Shown here piece by piece: positions 34,430 to 45,389 of a stretch of 64,000 bases of DNA (positions are counted from its first letter, which is position 1; every line of letters begins with the position of its first letter). The notes under the pieces were generated by a model. It had not been told where the DNA came from. It worked only from the letters and a program-made list of their open reading frames with translations, and did not search any database. A program made the translations under genes and the position numbers. Source of the stretch: Euborellia annulipes (Eukaryota; Arthropoda; Insecta; Dermaptera; Anisolabididae); the NCBI GenBank assembly GCA_023213315.1, contig JAKCPI010004326.1:36271-100270 (forward strand), read 5' to 3'.

Positions 34430-34610
34430 GAAAGAGATTTAAAATTGGGTAGGAGGATCTGATGGAGAGGACCCAACGCGGCCAATGGCAGAGGTGACCT
34501 CGGCTGAGTCACCAGCGAACCTTCAATTCTCTTTCCTTCCAATTCCTCTGCCACGTAACAACGACCAAACATTCCTTTCCTATCGACGAATCCCCTTTCA
34601 TTTTTTTTTT
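34430..34610. promoter_or_regulatory. GC-richer island with CCAAT and AP-1-like motifs
   Basis: The block holds GGCCAATGG (CCAAT box), GGTGACCT and TGAGTCA within about 40 bp (34475-34515). It is open for 75 codons on the minus strand but with no recognisable product. It could be a promoter or first exon of an unseen gene. Confidence 0.25.
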
Positions 34611-34699
34611 TTATCATTCTTTAAAAAAAAAAAAAAAACAAACACACGTTTTGGAATCCCGCCAGTTATTTTTTAAAATATATTAAATAATACAGTACT

Positions 34700-35530
34700 T
34701 GTCTATCATTAGAATATGATTGTAATTTGATTAGGGTAAAAGGGGATATGTTTATAATCAATGAGCTATTTTGTAAAAAAAAAATGAGATAAAAGCCACT
34801 GTAGAAATTTTAACCATCAATTCTTCAAAATATTTAATATATTGATTAGGAAGTGTTATTAATTAATTAATTAACTATTAGAAGCAGGATGTTTTATTAG
34901 GAGGATATATGCTATTATTAAACAGTTTTTTTGATTGTTTTGAAATTTATTCTTTAATTTTCTAAAATATTTCTTAATTATCTCAAAGTAGCCAATGGCT
35001 TTTGCTGTTTCCATCATAGGAGTTTCTTAATTATATTGGTTCCCTATTAAATTAGAAAAATAGGTACAGGCTCAGATCCAGAAAAGGAGCTTTAAAATAC
35101 CTAAATACTGCTATTAATATACCTAAATCCTTTTTTGAGCATTGAGGGGGGGAATAATCTTTCATTTGTAGGCTTTATTTGAGATATAACTAATACTCAA
35201 AAAAAAAGTAGCCCAGAGAGGAGGCAAACACGAATTCACGGTGGAGGTGGCGGGGGGATCCAAAAAATCGCCTATTTAAATGGACTCTGCGATTTTAAGC
35301 CAAGAACTTCTATAATTTTTTATAAATAAAGGATTTTCATAAGATTTAAACTTTCGACCGCTGGTTCTCGTTGAAACATTTTGAAAATTAAATTCGAATT
35401 AAAAATTGTAATTAAATTAACAAATCAAACACTAGGTTATTTTAATTATAATTAGAAGTGGGAAGTTATTCTGTTGTATAGGTGGGATGAACAAAGAATA
35501 AAAACAATGTGTTTTTATGTAGGATTTATT
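34700..35530. other. AT-rich DNA, nothing recognised
   Basis: No gene or repeat was recognised here, nor in 33770-34400. CGGTGGAGGTGGCGGGGGGATCC at 35240-35262 is an isolated G-rich patch, described only by position and composition. Confidence 0.5.
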
Positions 35531-35538
35531 GGATTTGG

Positions 35539-35573
35539 GACTGTCTCAGTTTCGACCCCATCTTCAGGCCTGT
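35539..35573 (-). ncRNA. Hammerhead-like motif, retroelement end
   Basis: The minus strand reads GGCCTGAAGATGGGGTCGAA then ACTGAGAC. CUGAAGA and GAAA are present but the GUC cleavage site is altered. It is probably a decayed Penelope-like end. Confidence 0.35.
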
Positions 35574-35852
35574 GAACAATTTACATACAGGTACAGTAAA
35601 TAAAAACAATTTTTTCTCTCAATGTTTCAATATCAAATAGTGATATAAATAAAAAGATTTTTTTTTTGTCAGAATGTAAAATAATAGAAATATACAAAGG
35701 TTTCATATTTTTCTTATATTTACCAATAAGATCCTATGATCTTGTATCTTTATCATAGGTCTATTGGAAATATTGGAAAAGTAATTTAAACTATTCTGCA
35801 AAAGAAAATCTACTATTTGTATTGATGGAAAAGAATGAAAAAACTAGGTTAT

Positions 35853-36048
35853 TTGTTTCAAAGGTTTTAATATTTAAAAATAACAACACTTAGGGGCCTA
35901 ATACGTATAATATTTCGACAATTACTTGTCATCATCAGAAGTGTGTCATTATTAGAATGTAATCACTTCTGATGATGATAAGTAATTGTCGAAATTTGTC
36001 AAAATACGTATTAAGTGTTAATTTTTGATTAATAAAACCTTTGAAACA
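35853..36048. repeat. Inverted-repeat element with hammerhead-like cores
   Basis: The arms from TGTTTCAAAGGTTTTA to CCTTTGAAACA are inverted. At 35966-36000 the plus strand reads CTGATGAT, then GATAA-GUAA-TTGTC (a five-pair stem with a GNRA loop), then GAAATTTGTC. That is a complete CUGANGA..GAAA..GUC order. The left arm holds the mirror copy. Confidence 0.55.
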
Positions 36049-36479
36049 CTCCTTAAGAGTTGTAGTTGACCTGAAGGGTTGTTAAGAAAGCATTTGAAAA
36101 CATTAATCTCTAGTGTCATTTTTGAATTATTTAAAAAGATAAAAAATTGAAACCAATGGGAGATGTAGGTTAAAGAGAAAACTAGTTAATTGAAATGGAT
36201 TTTGAAAGTAAATTAAATTTAGTGAATATTTAATATGAAAATAATGCATTTTTAAAATAACTTATTATAAAGAGTGAGAAATAATAAATAAACACGATAA
36301 GATTATAGTTATAATTAATTAATTGAGGTGAATCATCATATTTTGTACAATTAGCATTTGGCAGATAGATGAAAAATTTTAATACCATTAATAAATGTCA
36401 TTTTTAATAAATTTCTATTTTCATAAGGACTTGATAGAGATGTGGATAATGTTTAAGGTCAATGGCGGAAATTAAAATT

Positions 36480-36540
36480 TTAGGTTCCTATAAATAAACG
36501 AATAAAATGCAAAAGTTATTATTTTTGGCCGACGGTCCTT
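36480..36540. repeat. Solo end of the 52029-52342 element family
   Basis: TTATTATTTTTGGCCGACGG and TCCTTAAAATTAA match the right end of the foldback at 52029-52342. Only this end is present. Confidence 0.65.
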
Positions 36541-37270
36541 AAAATTAATATATATTTATACTGTAGTTAAATTAAAATTATTTTATCCCATGTTAGTTTT
36601 TTCTTTCTTCAAAAATTTTCCGCCTGTACCCAGCCTCTCCTACACCAAAATTTTCGGACCCACCCCCTTAACAAATTCTTGGTACCGTCACTGGGCTAAT
36701 GCAATTTTGAAAAAAAAAGTTTTTGCAACAAAATATCAAAGAAATAATAGACATGAAAAAACTCGAATAATTGTAGACCCAAAACTTCTTTCAAATCGGC
36801 ACTAATTGGTCAACTTTGATCGTTTCTCCTTGACTGGTCATATTTCATTTAATAAATAACCTAATCATCAAATGACGAACAAAATTCAATGAAGATGCTT
36901 TGAAATAAATTGAAATATAAAAATATCTAGAAGACTGTCCTAATAATAATAAGCATTCTTAAATTATGTATGAGAAAGGGATGACAAAATTCAATACAGA
37001 TTAATGATAAATTTTAAAAAATATTCAATCAATTAATTTGTGTTTATTTCTATTATCAGCTCAATATACTTGACCCACACATTCTATTACTCGTCTGCCT
37101 ATCCAAATGAATTCTATTCGCTGGGAATTTATTTGTAGAAATGCATTCTAAATAAAAAATTAAGCAAAAGCCAAGAAGCTGCCAAAATTATTCCAAACAA
37201 TTATTATAACATATATGTTTAAATATAAAAGCAACACAGGTATTGAGAAATTAATATAATAATTGTATAA
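36541..37270. other. AT-rich DNA, nothing recognised
   Basis: No supported feature was found. A hAT-like CAATGGCGG at 36460 and CGTCACTG at 36693 were considered as element ends and rejected. 36049-36455, 37411-38040 and 38131-38840 are also blank, except for a less AT-rich patch at 38450-38640 with no clear frame. Confidence 0.5.
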
Positions 37271-37274
37271 TTTT

Positions 37275-37410
37275 TATTTTAAGGGCTTTTTCGGCATCTG
37301 AGATCATTTAGATCCCATCCATAGTAATTTCAAATGATTGGTAGACAATTGAAATAGATTTTTTCGCCAGAGGCGGAACGCCAAACCTCGATTTCTAGCA
37401 CGAGAAATAA
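37275..37410 (-). mobile_element. SINE B copy, decayed head
   Basis: It shows CGGCATCTGAGATCATTTAG, ATCCCATCC and TGGTAGACAATTGAAATAG. The head is degraded after AGGCGGAACGCC. Confidence 0.75.
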
Positions 37411-38040
37411 TTGTATTTTGTAACAATACAAATAAATAAAACCAATGATGAAGAGAAAGGTGGTTGTTAGCAGATTAAAAAAATGTGAGAGAGGAAGTCA
37501 GCCAGAAGGGTAGCTTCTATTGATTAATCTTTGTTGAATTCATTATTTATAATTAGTAATCTACCATGTTAATTACACAAATTTTAATTAATTACTACTT
37601 GATAAAAAATTGGATTAATTTTTTAAAATTAAAAATAAATTAAGAGGGATTTTTAATAAGATTGGTAATAGGTTATTTTTAGGACGGAAAATTTATCTAA
37701 TGAGAGGATTATAATTGAAATTAGAGAGAGACTGCGAATTTAAATTCTGTTTAAATCTCATTAATCAAAGCTCCCTTTGAATACCTTTTGAATATTTATT
37801 CAATTCCGAATAGAATGAGTCCTTTTGGATGCTTAATTATCGTAAAATAAACTGTATCCGAATCAATAAAAAGAAAAAAAATTTATTATTATTTTTTAAA
37901 TAAAGAATGCGGATTTATAGAGGTTTTAAAGAGAAATTATGAATTGAAAACAATTAATGTTATCAGGTAGTAATCATTTAATATATGGTATATTCTAATC
38001 ACGAGCGAATCCAGTCATAAATAATGGGAGGGGCGTAATA

Positions 38041-38130
38041 CAGTGGTGGATCCAGAATGAAATGATAAGGTGGTAGAGACGATCTCACAAACATATAAAC
38101 CCAGGGGTATATAAAATCTCATGGGCACTT
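38041..38130. mobile_element. hAT-like end fragment
   Basis: CAGTGGTGGATCCAG resembles the CAGTGGCGGA terminal class. The partner end and a target duplication were not found. Confidence 0.3.
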
Positions 38131-38845
38131 TCCCCATCCTGGAGGATTTAAAAAAATAAAAATGTTCTCTCAGATGCGAAATTATTACAAATTTCAATTA
38201 CTAAAAATTCGATAGTAAAATAAATATTTTAATCGTAAATCAAGAACTGCAGATTCCTCTTTAAAAATTATACAAATCTGGATCGAATGTTTTTTTCGAG
38301 TTTCTCTTCTAAAGATAGAAAAGCAGCTTTTAATTCAATTTAATAACCTTATTTGCATTTTTAATGGATTATGATGCACGAAAACGTCGAGAATCCTTTT
38401 AAAATATAGTGTAAATAATAAATGTTTAATTATTTAGGTTAATGTTGTCGTATATTGTGGAGTTTGCTTCCACACCCTCCATTTGCAAATGAATAAATTG
38501 AGTCATCAACCCCAATGAAGAAGAGAATCTGTCGTAGGCGTGTCGAGGTTTTATCGTCCTTTATCTCTCTAACCTGACTTTGGATCTTGCCCCTAGAGGA
38601 CAAGGGTTTGTGATTTTCACCATCGAAGAAAAGGGTGTAAACTTAACAGGGAATAATAAATATTGAAACTATTTGTTCTATGAATTTTAGAAATTGCCTA
38701 AAGTATCTAAATGTGGGTTAACACTTAAGAAAATGTATCTCATATTCTAGAGAAGTAATAATCTATTAGAAATCAATCAGAAGTTTGGCAGGTTTTGTCT
38801 TAGATTTCATATCTATATTGTCAAAATCTTTAATTTTTTTTTTTA

Positions 38846-39062
38846 CGCCCCCGAGTTTGGCATCCTATACCAAACGTCGCGGGTTCCGACCCAGGCAGTC
38901 CGAAGATTTTATTTAAGCCATTTGGATACCAGATATACCATATATACCCCAATATATATATCAATTACAAGGGTTATCGTCTAAAGTCTTAAATGGCCTC
39001 AGTTGCCGAAAAGACTGTGAATGTGTGTGTGAGTGTGAGTGTGAATAAAAAGAAAAAAAAAA
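38846..39062 (+). mobile_element. SINE A copy
   Basis: It carries AACGTCGCGGGTTCCGACCC (B box), GCCATTTGGATACCAGAT, CTTAAATGGCCTCAGTTGCC and GTGTGTGTGAGTGTGAG, then an A-rich tail. The first part of the head is missing. Confidence 0.85.
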
Positions 39063-39352
39063 ATTTTTTTACCACTTTTTTTTTAAATTGAAAAAGTTTT
39101 GAAAACACTAAGAAAAAAAGTGTTGGGCAAAAGCGCCATCTACTTATGAACCAACTTGAAACTATTAGACGACAACCAGAACACTGCTAGCCAGAATTTG
39201 AACCCTTATCCTTTACTCTTAAAAATAGCAACTTGCTCTAAGAACGGGTAAGCTTCCATCCAGATATGAATTTGATAAAAAGAAAAAAAAAGAGGATCAA
39301 AGTAATATCTACTTGAGACCCCACTTTGAATCAGCCTTTATAAAGTCTAGAT

Positions 39353-39568
39353 CAGGGGTGTGAAACACGCGGCCCGAGATGAACATTTTTGCGACCCAGT
39401 CAATATATCCGACGCAAAGTAAAAATAAAATAGAAATGTGAATTAGAAACTAAACCAGCATGTAAAATTATAATATACTTTATTTATAAACTTTTTTTTT
39501 TTTGCTGCCCACCTAAAGTTAAGCATTGTTTATTTGGCCCAAGTTAGCTTTTGAGTTTGACACCCCTG
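39353..39568. mobile_element. hAT-like MITE, CAGGGGTGT class, TSD GTCTAGAT
   Basis: It starts CAGGGGTGTGAAACACGCGG and ends GAGTTTGACACCCCTG. GTCTAGAT flanks it on both sides (39345-39352 and 39569-39576). It is 216 bp and noncoding. Confidence 0.92.
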
Positions 39569-40262
39569 GTCTAGATGTTTAATTAATGATTTTGATTTGA
39601 TTGAAGAATTTAAAAAACAAACAAAAGTTAGAAAATATGTGAAGTATTATTTTAATTAGTAAAGTTATGTAATTTTAAGTAAGAATGTTATTCTTATGTG
39701 GCCTATTATAGTATTCTTTTAAAAATGTATAAAAAAGATAATTAACACAATGACTATCTGAACTCAAGAAGATGCAGTATTGTCAGAACATCCGTAAATA
39801 ATATTCGAATAAATAATGAAAATCTCTTTTTTTTTTTAATTGCAGTAATTAATTAAGTTGATAAGTAAAAAAAAATGAAGGAAACAAAAGTCACATTGTC
39901 ATTTTCTAATCTAAATTAATTATCAGTGTAAAACAGAACTAGAGAACTCCATGACAAAAAACAACAGTGTACCCGTAATAGAGAGAAAGATGAAACGAAG
40001 AGTAGGCCTATGGCCATTCGAAGTAAATAAAGAAAATATAATAAAAACAGAAAACGCAATGAGTTTTATAGTGTCATTCACTGTACCTATACATTTTCAC
40101 ATTGAAAGAGCTATTTTAATTAATAAGGATGAAAAAAACGTTTAAAAATTGAAAATTGATAAAAATAATTTCTTGTTTCAACAAATTTTTATAAAGAAAC
40201 AATAAAAATATTATAAACCCCTCCAATTTCTCTGAGGAAAATGTAAAATATTTTATATACAC

Positions 40263-40545
40263 CAGTAGCGTAACGATTTTTAGTTGCTCCCCCCCCCCCC
40301 GCGACCCGGGGGCCAGGGCCCTCTCAAAGAGAAATTTTCATTAAATTTTTCCTTTTTTACCGGAGCCCTGAGGGCCCGGGCCCTCTCAAAGAGAAATTTT
40401 CATTATTATTTTTTTATCTAAATTTTTCCGTTTTTATCGAAGCCCTGTGAAAATACATTTTTTTAGCCCGGCCCGGCCCGTGGGCCCCCAAGGTCCGCCC
40501 CCCCCCCGCATTGCGGGGTCTGCGGGGGCGTACGTTACGCCACTG
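40263..40545. mobile_element. hAT-like MITE with C/G-runs, TSD ATATACAC
   Basis: The ends CAGTAGCGTAACG and CGTTACGCCACTG are inverted; ATATACAC flanks both sides. The interior is very GC-rich (GGGCCCGGGC) with a short internal duplication of CTCTCAAAGAGAAATTTTCA. Confidence 0.93.
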
Positions 40546-40687
40546 ATATACACAGGTTAATTAAATTTAATAGGTAAATAAATACGAAGTGCCAAAATAT
40601 ATATATATATATATAAACTAATTTATAAAAGAAAAAAATTTCAAATTTGTGAAGCAAATTTTTGATATAAGGCCTATAGCTATTAAT

Positions 40688-40870
40688 ATATTACATTCTC
40701 TTACCTCTATATATGATAATATATAGAGAAAGTATTGGATTCATGTCAAAAATTCGATATCGAGATTTTGATGGATATACACGTTTTGAGGTCCCCTGAA
40801 TCCAAAAAATCTGGTGTGACAGGCACCGAACATATCTATCGATTACCAATCATCACACCAGATTTTTTTA
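40688..40870 (+). repeat. R 5' part with a hairpin inserted in its core
   Basis: R text runs to CCCCTGAATCCAAAAAA, where other copies continue GTGGTTTTCGCGACATGG. Here the hairpin TCTGGTGTGAC..TCACACCAGA (40806-40868) lies between, and the text resumes as TTTTTTACGACATG. This suggests the hairpin can insert by itself. Confidence 0.7.
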
Positions 40871-41880
40871 CGACATGTGGTGGTGGTCCCAAATAAAAGT
40901 TAAATCTTTCGTTTCCTAAATTGAAGAATATTACAAAGCGTAAATTTTTTTTAAATGAAATTTTGATATCAGTAAAAGAATAAAAAAGATAAATTAGAAG
41001 ACAAAACATGTGAGATATTATTATCAGATAAATGAATTAATAGAAAAAAAATGTCATTTTTACATTCTTTAAAAATAAGAAACGATTTTTTTTTATTTAA
41101 ACTTTTAACATAGGCAAAGAGTAGGTATAAATAACTGTCCTAATATTAATTATTTTCAAGAACTGTATTGTTTTAACTAACAGTATTTTATATTCTTTAT
41201 GCAGGTTGAATAGCAATCGTCCAATCGGTAAACATAATTTTTGCAAGAATATAACATTTACAAATAAACCATATTAAAAAATATTAAATTAAAATATTTT
41301 ATGATATTATTTTCTATAATAATGAAGGGAAAAAAAGACGGTCGAGAGTTTCTAATTAATCAAAATCTCTGCTAATCATATTTTTTACTTTCTAAAACAA
41401 GTCAAGGACCGCGGATCTAGTTTCTTTATTTTTAGGGTCATTCATTCTTTCAATCTTACAAGAAGAATATTATTTCAATTTTTAATTATCACGGTTGTTA
41501 AGATGAAAAAAATTAAACGTCATCAGAAAATTATTATATGAATATAAGAGCAAATTGGTTAAATTAAAAAAAAAAATAGGTTTAATAATCAAGATGACAA
41601 CAACAATGAATCTAGCTTAAAAATGTGTCAACAATATATATTATATTCAAAAATTAATGTTTTTTTTTCACTGTTAAAAATTGTTAAATCGGTTATTTTA
41701 ATGATTTTTAATTATTGTTAGGTGATTGTTTAAATATTTATATGATGAAGAAGTGTTGGAGTTGTAAATTGAATGTGATTAATGATTTTCTAAACATGAG
41801 TTTAAGTGTTTTATGAAGTATTATATTAAATTCATATCATAACTCACAAATTAATGTAGAGAATCCTTGTTGGTAGTCGT
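40871..41880. other. AT-rich DNA upstream of PIN1, nothing recognised
   Basis: No exon or repeat was seen up to the rise in GC at about 41880. 39577-40262 is also blank. Confidence 0.55.
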
Positions 41881-42004
41881 AGACGACAAGTGCCAAGTAG
41901 AACTGTCACTTTATATCAGGGTTGAATACGTTGATGTGTTTGTCCCGAATTACTGAAGCGGAGTGTGCGTGTCGCTGTCGGATCGTAGTGAGCAAGGGCT
42001 TGGA

Positions 42005-42100
42005 AGCGCCGGCTCACATGGCTTCCCATTGGCTGGCGTAGTCAGGTCTCCACCAATAAGAGTTGAGCTTATATACGTCATCAGGGTTCATGTCAGACTG
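42005..42100 (+). promoter_or_regulatory. Likely PIN1 core promoter
   Basis: About 250-300 bp upstream of the PIN1 start codon, the GC content rises well above the surroundings. An inverted CCAAT box (ATTGG, 42028-42032) lies 21 bp before a direct CCAAT (42053-42057). A TATA-like TTATATA follows at 42069-42075, directly joined to a CRE-like half site TACGTCATCA. Transcription would be expected to start near 42100, giving a 5'UTR of about 220 bp. The motifs are seen; their use is inferred. Confidence 0.55.
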
Positions 42101-42320
42101 GTGCTCCCATCTAGGAACAGCTATAGAAATTCGAAACAGAATAACAACAAATCACATCTCAATTTTTTGGTCCTTAACAAATAAATAGGTTAAAAGAATT
42201 ATAAATTTTATATTTAATTGATTATATTTCGACAAATTTGTCTTGAATAAAAATATATATTATTAATCACTTTTAAAAAATTTTATTGTTTATTTGAATT
42301 TTTAAGCAAAACAGATCAAT

Positions 42321-44191
42321 ATGTCAGAGGAAGAATTGCCATCAGGATGGGAAAAACGTTTAAGCCGATCTACCGGTATGTTATTAATTCAAATGTAAAT
42401 TACAATTTGTGATTACTATCAATCAATGCGAAATGTAATTATTTAAAAATCGTTAAAACTTATTAAAAATATTTTTATACATTTTAATCTGTCATGTCAA
42501 GGTTAGGAATTTATTTTTTTTTTTTTTAATAAATATTAATACTGAATATTAATTATTTATATTTAAAAATTAACAAAAAAGTGAGGAATTTATTAATATG
42601 GTCATAATAATTTCAAATAACCTAAAACATTCTCAAAACTCAAACTGATCATCTTATCTTACTTGGTATTTTCATTATTAAAGAAGACAATTATGTTGAA
42701 TTTAGTTAAATATCAATTATTGTGACATCCACTAATTATCATATGACTTACTTCAGATAAATTTAGATATAGGTTGTGGCTGTGTATGTCAATTAAAGGA
42801 GATATGGAAGCAGAGGCAGCCAAAAAAGATAATTCTCTGAATGCTTTACCAATCAGCCGATGAGGATGGTTTGTAATAAACATACCGAAATGTCTCCGGC
42901 TGATAGGTATAGCATTCAGAGAATTTTCTTTTTGGCTGCCTCTGCTTCCATATCTCCTTCAATTTACTTCAGATAACTTTAATACATCACAAGGAAAAAA
43001 CAAAACAGATCAAATTGTTATTTATTTATAACTTCGTTATTTAATCTATCCCCTCTTCCTAAGTTTCGAATTCTAAGTATCATCCATCTCATCTTTAAGA
43101 CAAAATCGTTTACATCCATGCGTGAAGTTATGTTTTATAGTTGATTATATGAGGATTTTCTCATTCTTCCACATTTCTATTTATAAAAAAATGTTTATAT
43201 ATATAGGGAAAGTGAACTTATTAAAAGAAAGAACAAATAGTCTCCTCAGTAGAATTAAAATTATTATTTATTAGTTATTTGGGATTGTATTTTTATACAC
43301 CACTGGTTTCCAATCTGTGTAATTTAGGGGTTCGTGAAATGAAAAAATTATATACTTAGGGTCGTTTCGCTACATACTGCGAGTACAAGGTAAAGCATAC
43401 ATAATGCTTTTCCTCATGTGATTAGTTCATTGTTTTTATTAAAGAAGATTATCTTTATTTGAAATTTTATTCTAAATTGAACCACAGTGTTTCCACAACC
43501 ATAAGTTTCTATTACATTTTCATATTAAAAGAAAAAACAATGAAATAATCACATGAGAAAGCGCAGAGGGTATTTTAACTTTGTAACTCACTGTAAGTCC
43601 GTTCCTTAGAACACACACAAAACACATACGTATATATATACAGTATATGTTTATTCAAAATCACATTTTCTATTATTTACTCATATTTTTAAATTTTTTA
43701 TTGTAAGATGAAAAGAATGACATATAAGACCTAAACCAATATTCTTATGTTTACTTTTGTTTTTAGGTCATCATTATTATCTAAATGTATATACCAAAGA
43801 AAGTCAATGGGAACGACCAGATAAACCAGCTGAACCACCTACAGATTCAGGACCACAAGAAGTACAATGTAGTCATCTTTTAGTAAAACATCAAGAATCA
43901 AGAAGACCATCGTCATGGCGAGAAAATAAAATTACAAGATCCAAAGACGAAGCTCTTGAAATGGTCAAAAATTTTAGAGAACAAATTTCATCTGGTCGAG
44001 CCACTTTTGCCGACCTTGCTTCAAATTATAGTGATTGTAGCTCAGCAAAACGAGGAGGAGATCTTGGATTATTTGGAAGGGGAGCCATGCAAAAACCATT
44101 TGAAGAAGCCGCATTTGCTCTCAAAATTGGAGAACTTAGTTACCCTGTTCAAACTGACTCTGGAGTACATATTATTTTGAGAACCGCATAA
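42321..44191 (+). CDS. PIN1: Pin1-type peptidyl-prolyl cis-trans isomerase (WW + parvulin), two exons
   Basis: The protein is a nuclear phospho-Ser/Thr-Pro-directed prolyl isomerase, orthologous to human PIN1 and fly dodo. Exon 1 is 42321-42375, the intron 42376-43766 (GT..AG, phase 1) and exon 2 43767-44191. The join gives 159 residues plus a stop, close to the 163 of human PIN1. Residues 5-37 are the WW domain: [14 protein letters not shown] with W10 and W33, and the phosphate-binding S15 and Y22 present. Residues 38-49 are a short linker. Residues 50-159 are the parvulin domain: CSHLLVKH (H55, K59), the basic triad region ESRRPSSWR (R64, R65), SDCSSAK with the catalytic-site C109, M126, and GVHIILRTA with H153. 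All key family residues are seen. The ATG at 42321 is chosen because it begins [10 protein letters not shown], matching the family N terminus. The exon 2 frame is open a few codons upstream of the acceptor, but that part is intronic. The family role is known biology; nothing suggests it is broken. Confidence 0.97.
42376..43766 (+). other. PIN1 intron 1
   Basis: The intron starts with GTATGTTA and ends with a T-rich tract and TTTTTAG. It splits the glycine codon that follows Ser-Thr in the WW domain. It is 1391 bp long and hosts an inverted-repeat element at 42791-42965. The remainder is AT-rich with no exon seen. Confidence 0.93.
42791..42965. repeat. Intronic inverted-repeat element with hammerhead-like core
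   Basis: The arms of about 60 bp run from AATTAAAGGAGATATGGAAG to CCATATCTCCTTCAATTT. In the loop region (42852-42904) ATCAGC pairs with GCTGAT around CCGATGAG, a stem, and CCGAAATGTC. This follows the hammerhead order with one core change (U4 to C). It lies in the PIN1 intron. Confidence 0.6.
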
Positions 44192-44328
44192 AAATGGCTC
44201 ATTCTTATTTTCTTACATACATATATTTTTTTCCCAATTTTTATTTTTTCAAAAATTAGATTATACTAAACAAAATTCAACAAAGCATAAACCCAATATA
44301 TACAAACAATGTATATGAAATTTATCTT

Positions 44329-44331
<3 letters not shown>

Positions 44332-44362
<31 letters not shown>
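44332..44362. repeat. (AT)n microsatellite in PIN1 3' flank
   Basis: About 15 AT units lie 140 bp downstream of the PIN1 stop. No AATAAA was seen between the stop and this tract; the first clear one is at about 44524. Confidence 0.95.
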
Positions 44363-44365
<3 letters not shown>

Positions 44366-44452
44366 CATTCATTAATAACAATCATTCCTGATTTTCAGTA
44401 ATGTTGGTTTATTTTCTAAATTCAATTTGAAATGGCAATACTTTAGACCTTC

Positions 44453-44545
44453 AAAAGGGAGTTTATTTATAAATATTTCGACCGGCATAACCCAGCTAAT
44501 AATGCCGACCGAAATATTTTCAAATAAAATCTTGAGAGGCCGATA
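44453..44545. repeat. Small inverted repeat, AAATATTTCGACCGGCAT
   Basis: AAATATTTCGACCGGCAT is mirrored by ATGCCGACCGAAATATTT. It resembles the ends of the other CGAAA-bearing inverted elements. Confidence 0.75.
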
Positions 44546-45206
44546 TTTATTCTCTGAAACTTCCTTTTACGAGTTTTAACAGCAATAATCCATCTAACAA
44601 TAATAGAAGCAATTTATTATAAAAATTTTAATTAATAATTTTTTAAATACTTTAAATTGAAAATGAGCTAAAAAAAATTGATTAGAACTTCCTTTAAAAG
44701 AAACTGTTATCTAATTTTTACAATTTTCCATTAATTTATATTAATATAGATTTTTAAGCTTTGAATTATCAATATTACCCTATTAGTTTCCTTAAGAACT
44801 AATTGAATAAACCAAAAAAATAAATTTATTTTTTAGCTAGACACGCTTAGGCTTCCAAAATAACAAAAGGGCTCTCAGATGTTAAAAAAATGAAACCAAT
44901 GTTAATAATAATAAATAATATTGTGTATTAATTGCTATATATGGGATGTATTAAATAAACTGGAAATAAACTGATAAATTATATAAAAAATATTTTAATA
45001 GAATTCTTAAGTTTACATGATATCTATCAAAATCCTGATACTAAATGCAATCATTCTAAAAATTTAGATATAAAAGCATAATGTTTTACCAGTTTTTTTT
45101 TTTTTTTTATATAATTGGCATATATATACATATTCAAAAATAATGTTATTGAATATGGGATAGTTTGGAGGAAAAGTGGTGTAGGTTTTACGTGAAACAT
45201 ATTTAT

Positions 45207-45389
45207 AAGTAAAATTATTTAGTATATGTGAGGTTTCACTAAGTTATAAATGAAAGAAATGAGGACATCCTCAGTCACATGTACTCCTAAGGATGGGTTA
45301 ATAGCCCGAAATATATCGAGTTACAAATTCAAATATTTCTTTCATTTATAACTTAGTGAAATCTCACATATATTAAATAATTTTACTTT
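45207..45389. repeat. Inverted-repeat element with decayed hammerhead-like core
   Basis: The arms AAGTAAAATTATTTAGTATA and their complement are about 65 bp. Inside, 45285-45318 reads CTAAGGATGGGTTAATAGCC then CGAAATATAT. The stem GGG/CCC and CGAAA remain, but the cleavage GUC does not. Confidence 0.7.

Noticed and set aside
36460..36693. Possible hAT-like MITE between CAATGGCGG and CGTCACTG
   Set aside because: The flanking 8-mers (TTTAAGGT and GGCTAATG) do not match and the ends pair poorly. It also contains a piece of another family.
43956..44180. 74-codon frame overlapping PIN1 exon 2
   Set aside because: It is an alternative-frame shadow of the PIN1 parvulin domain.
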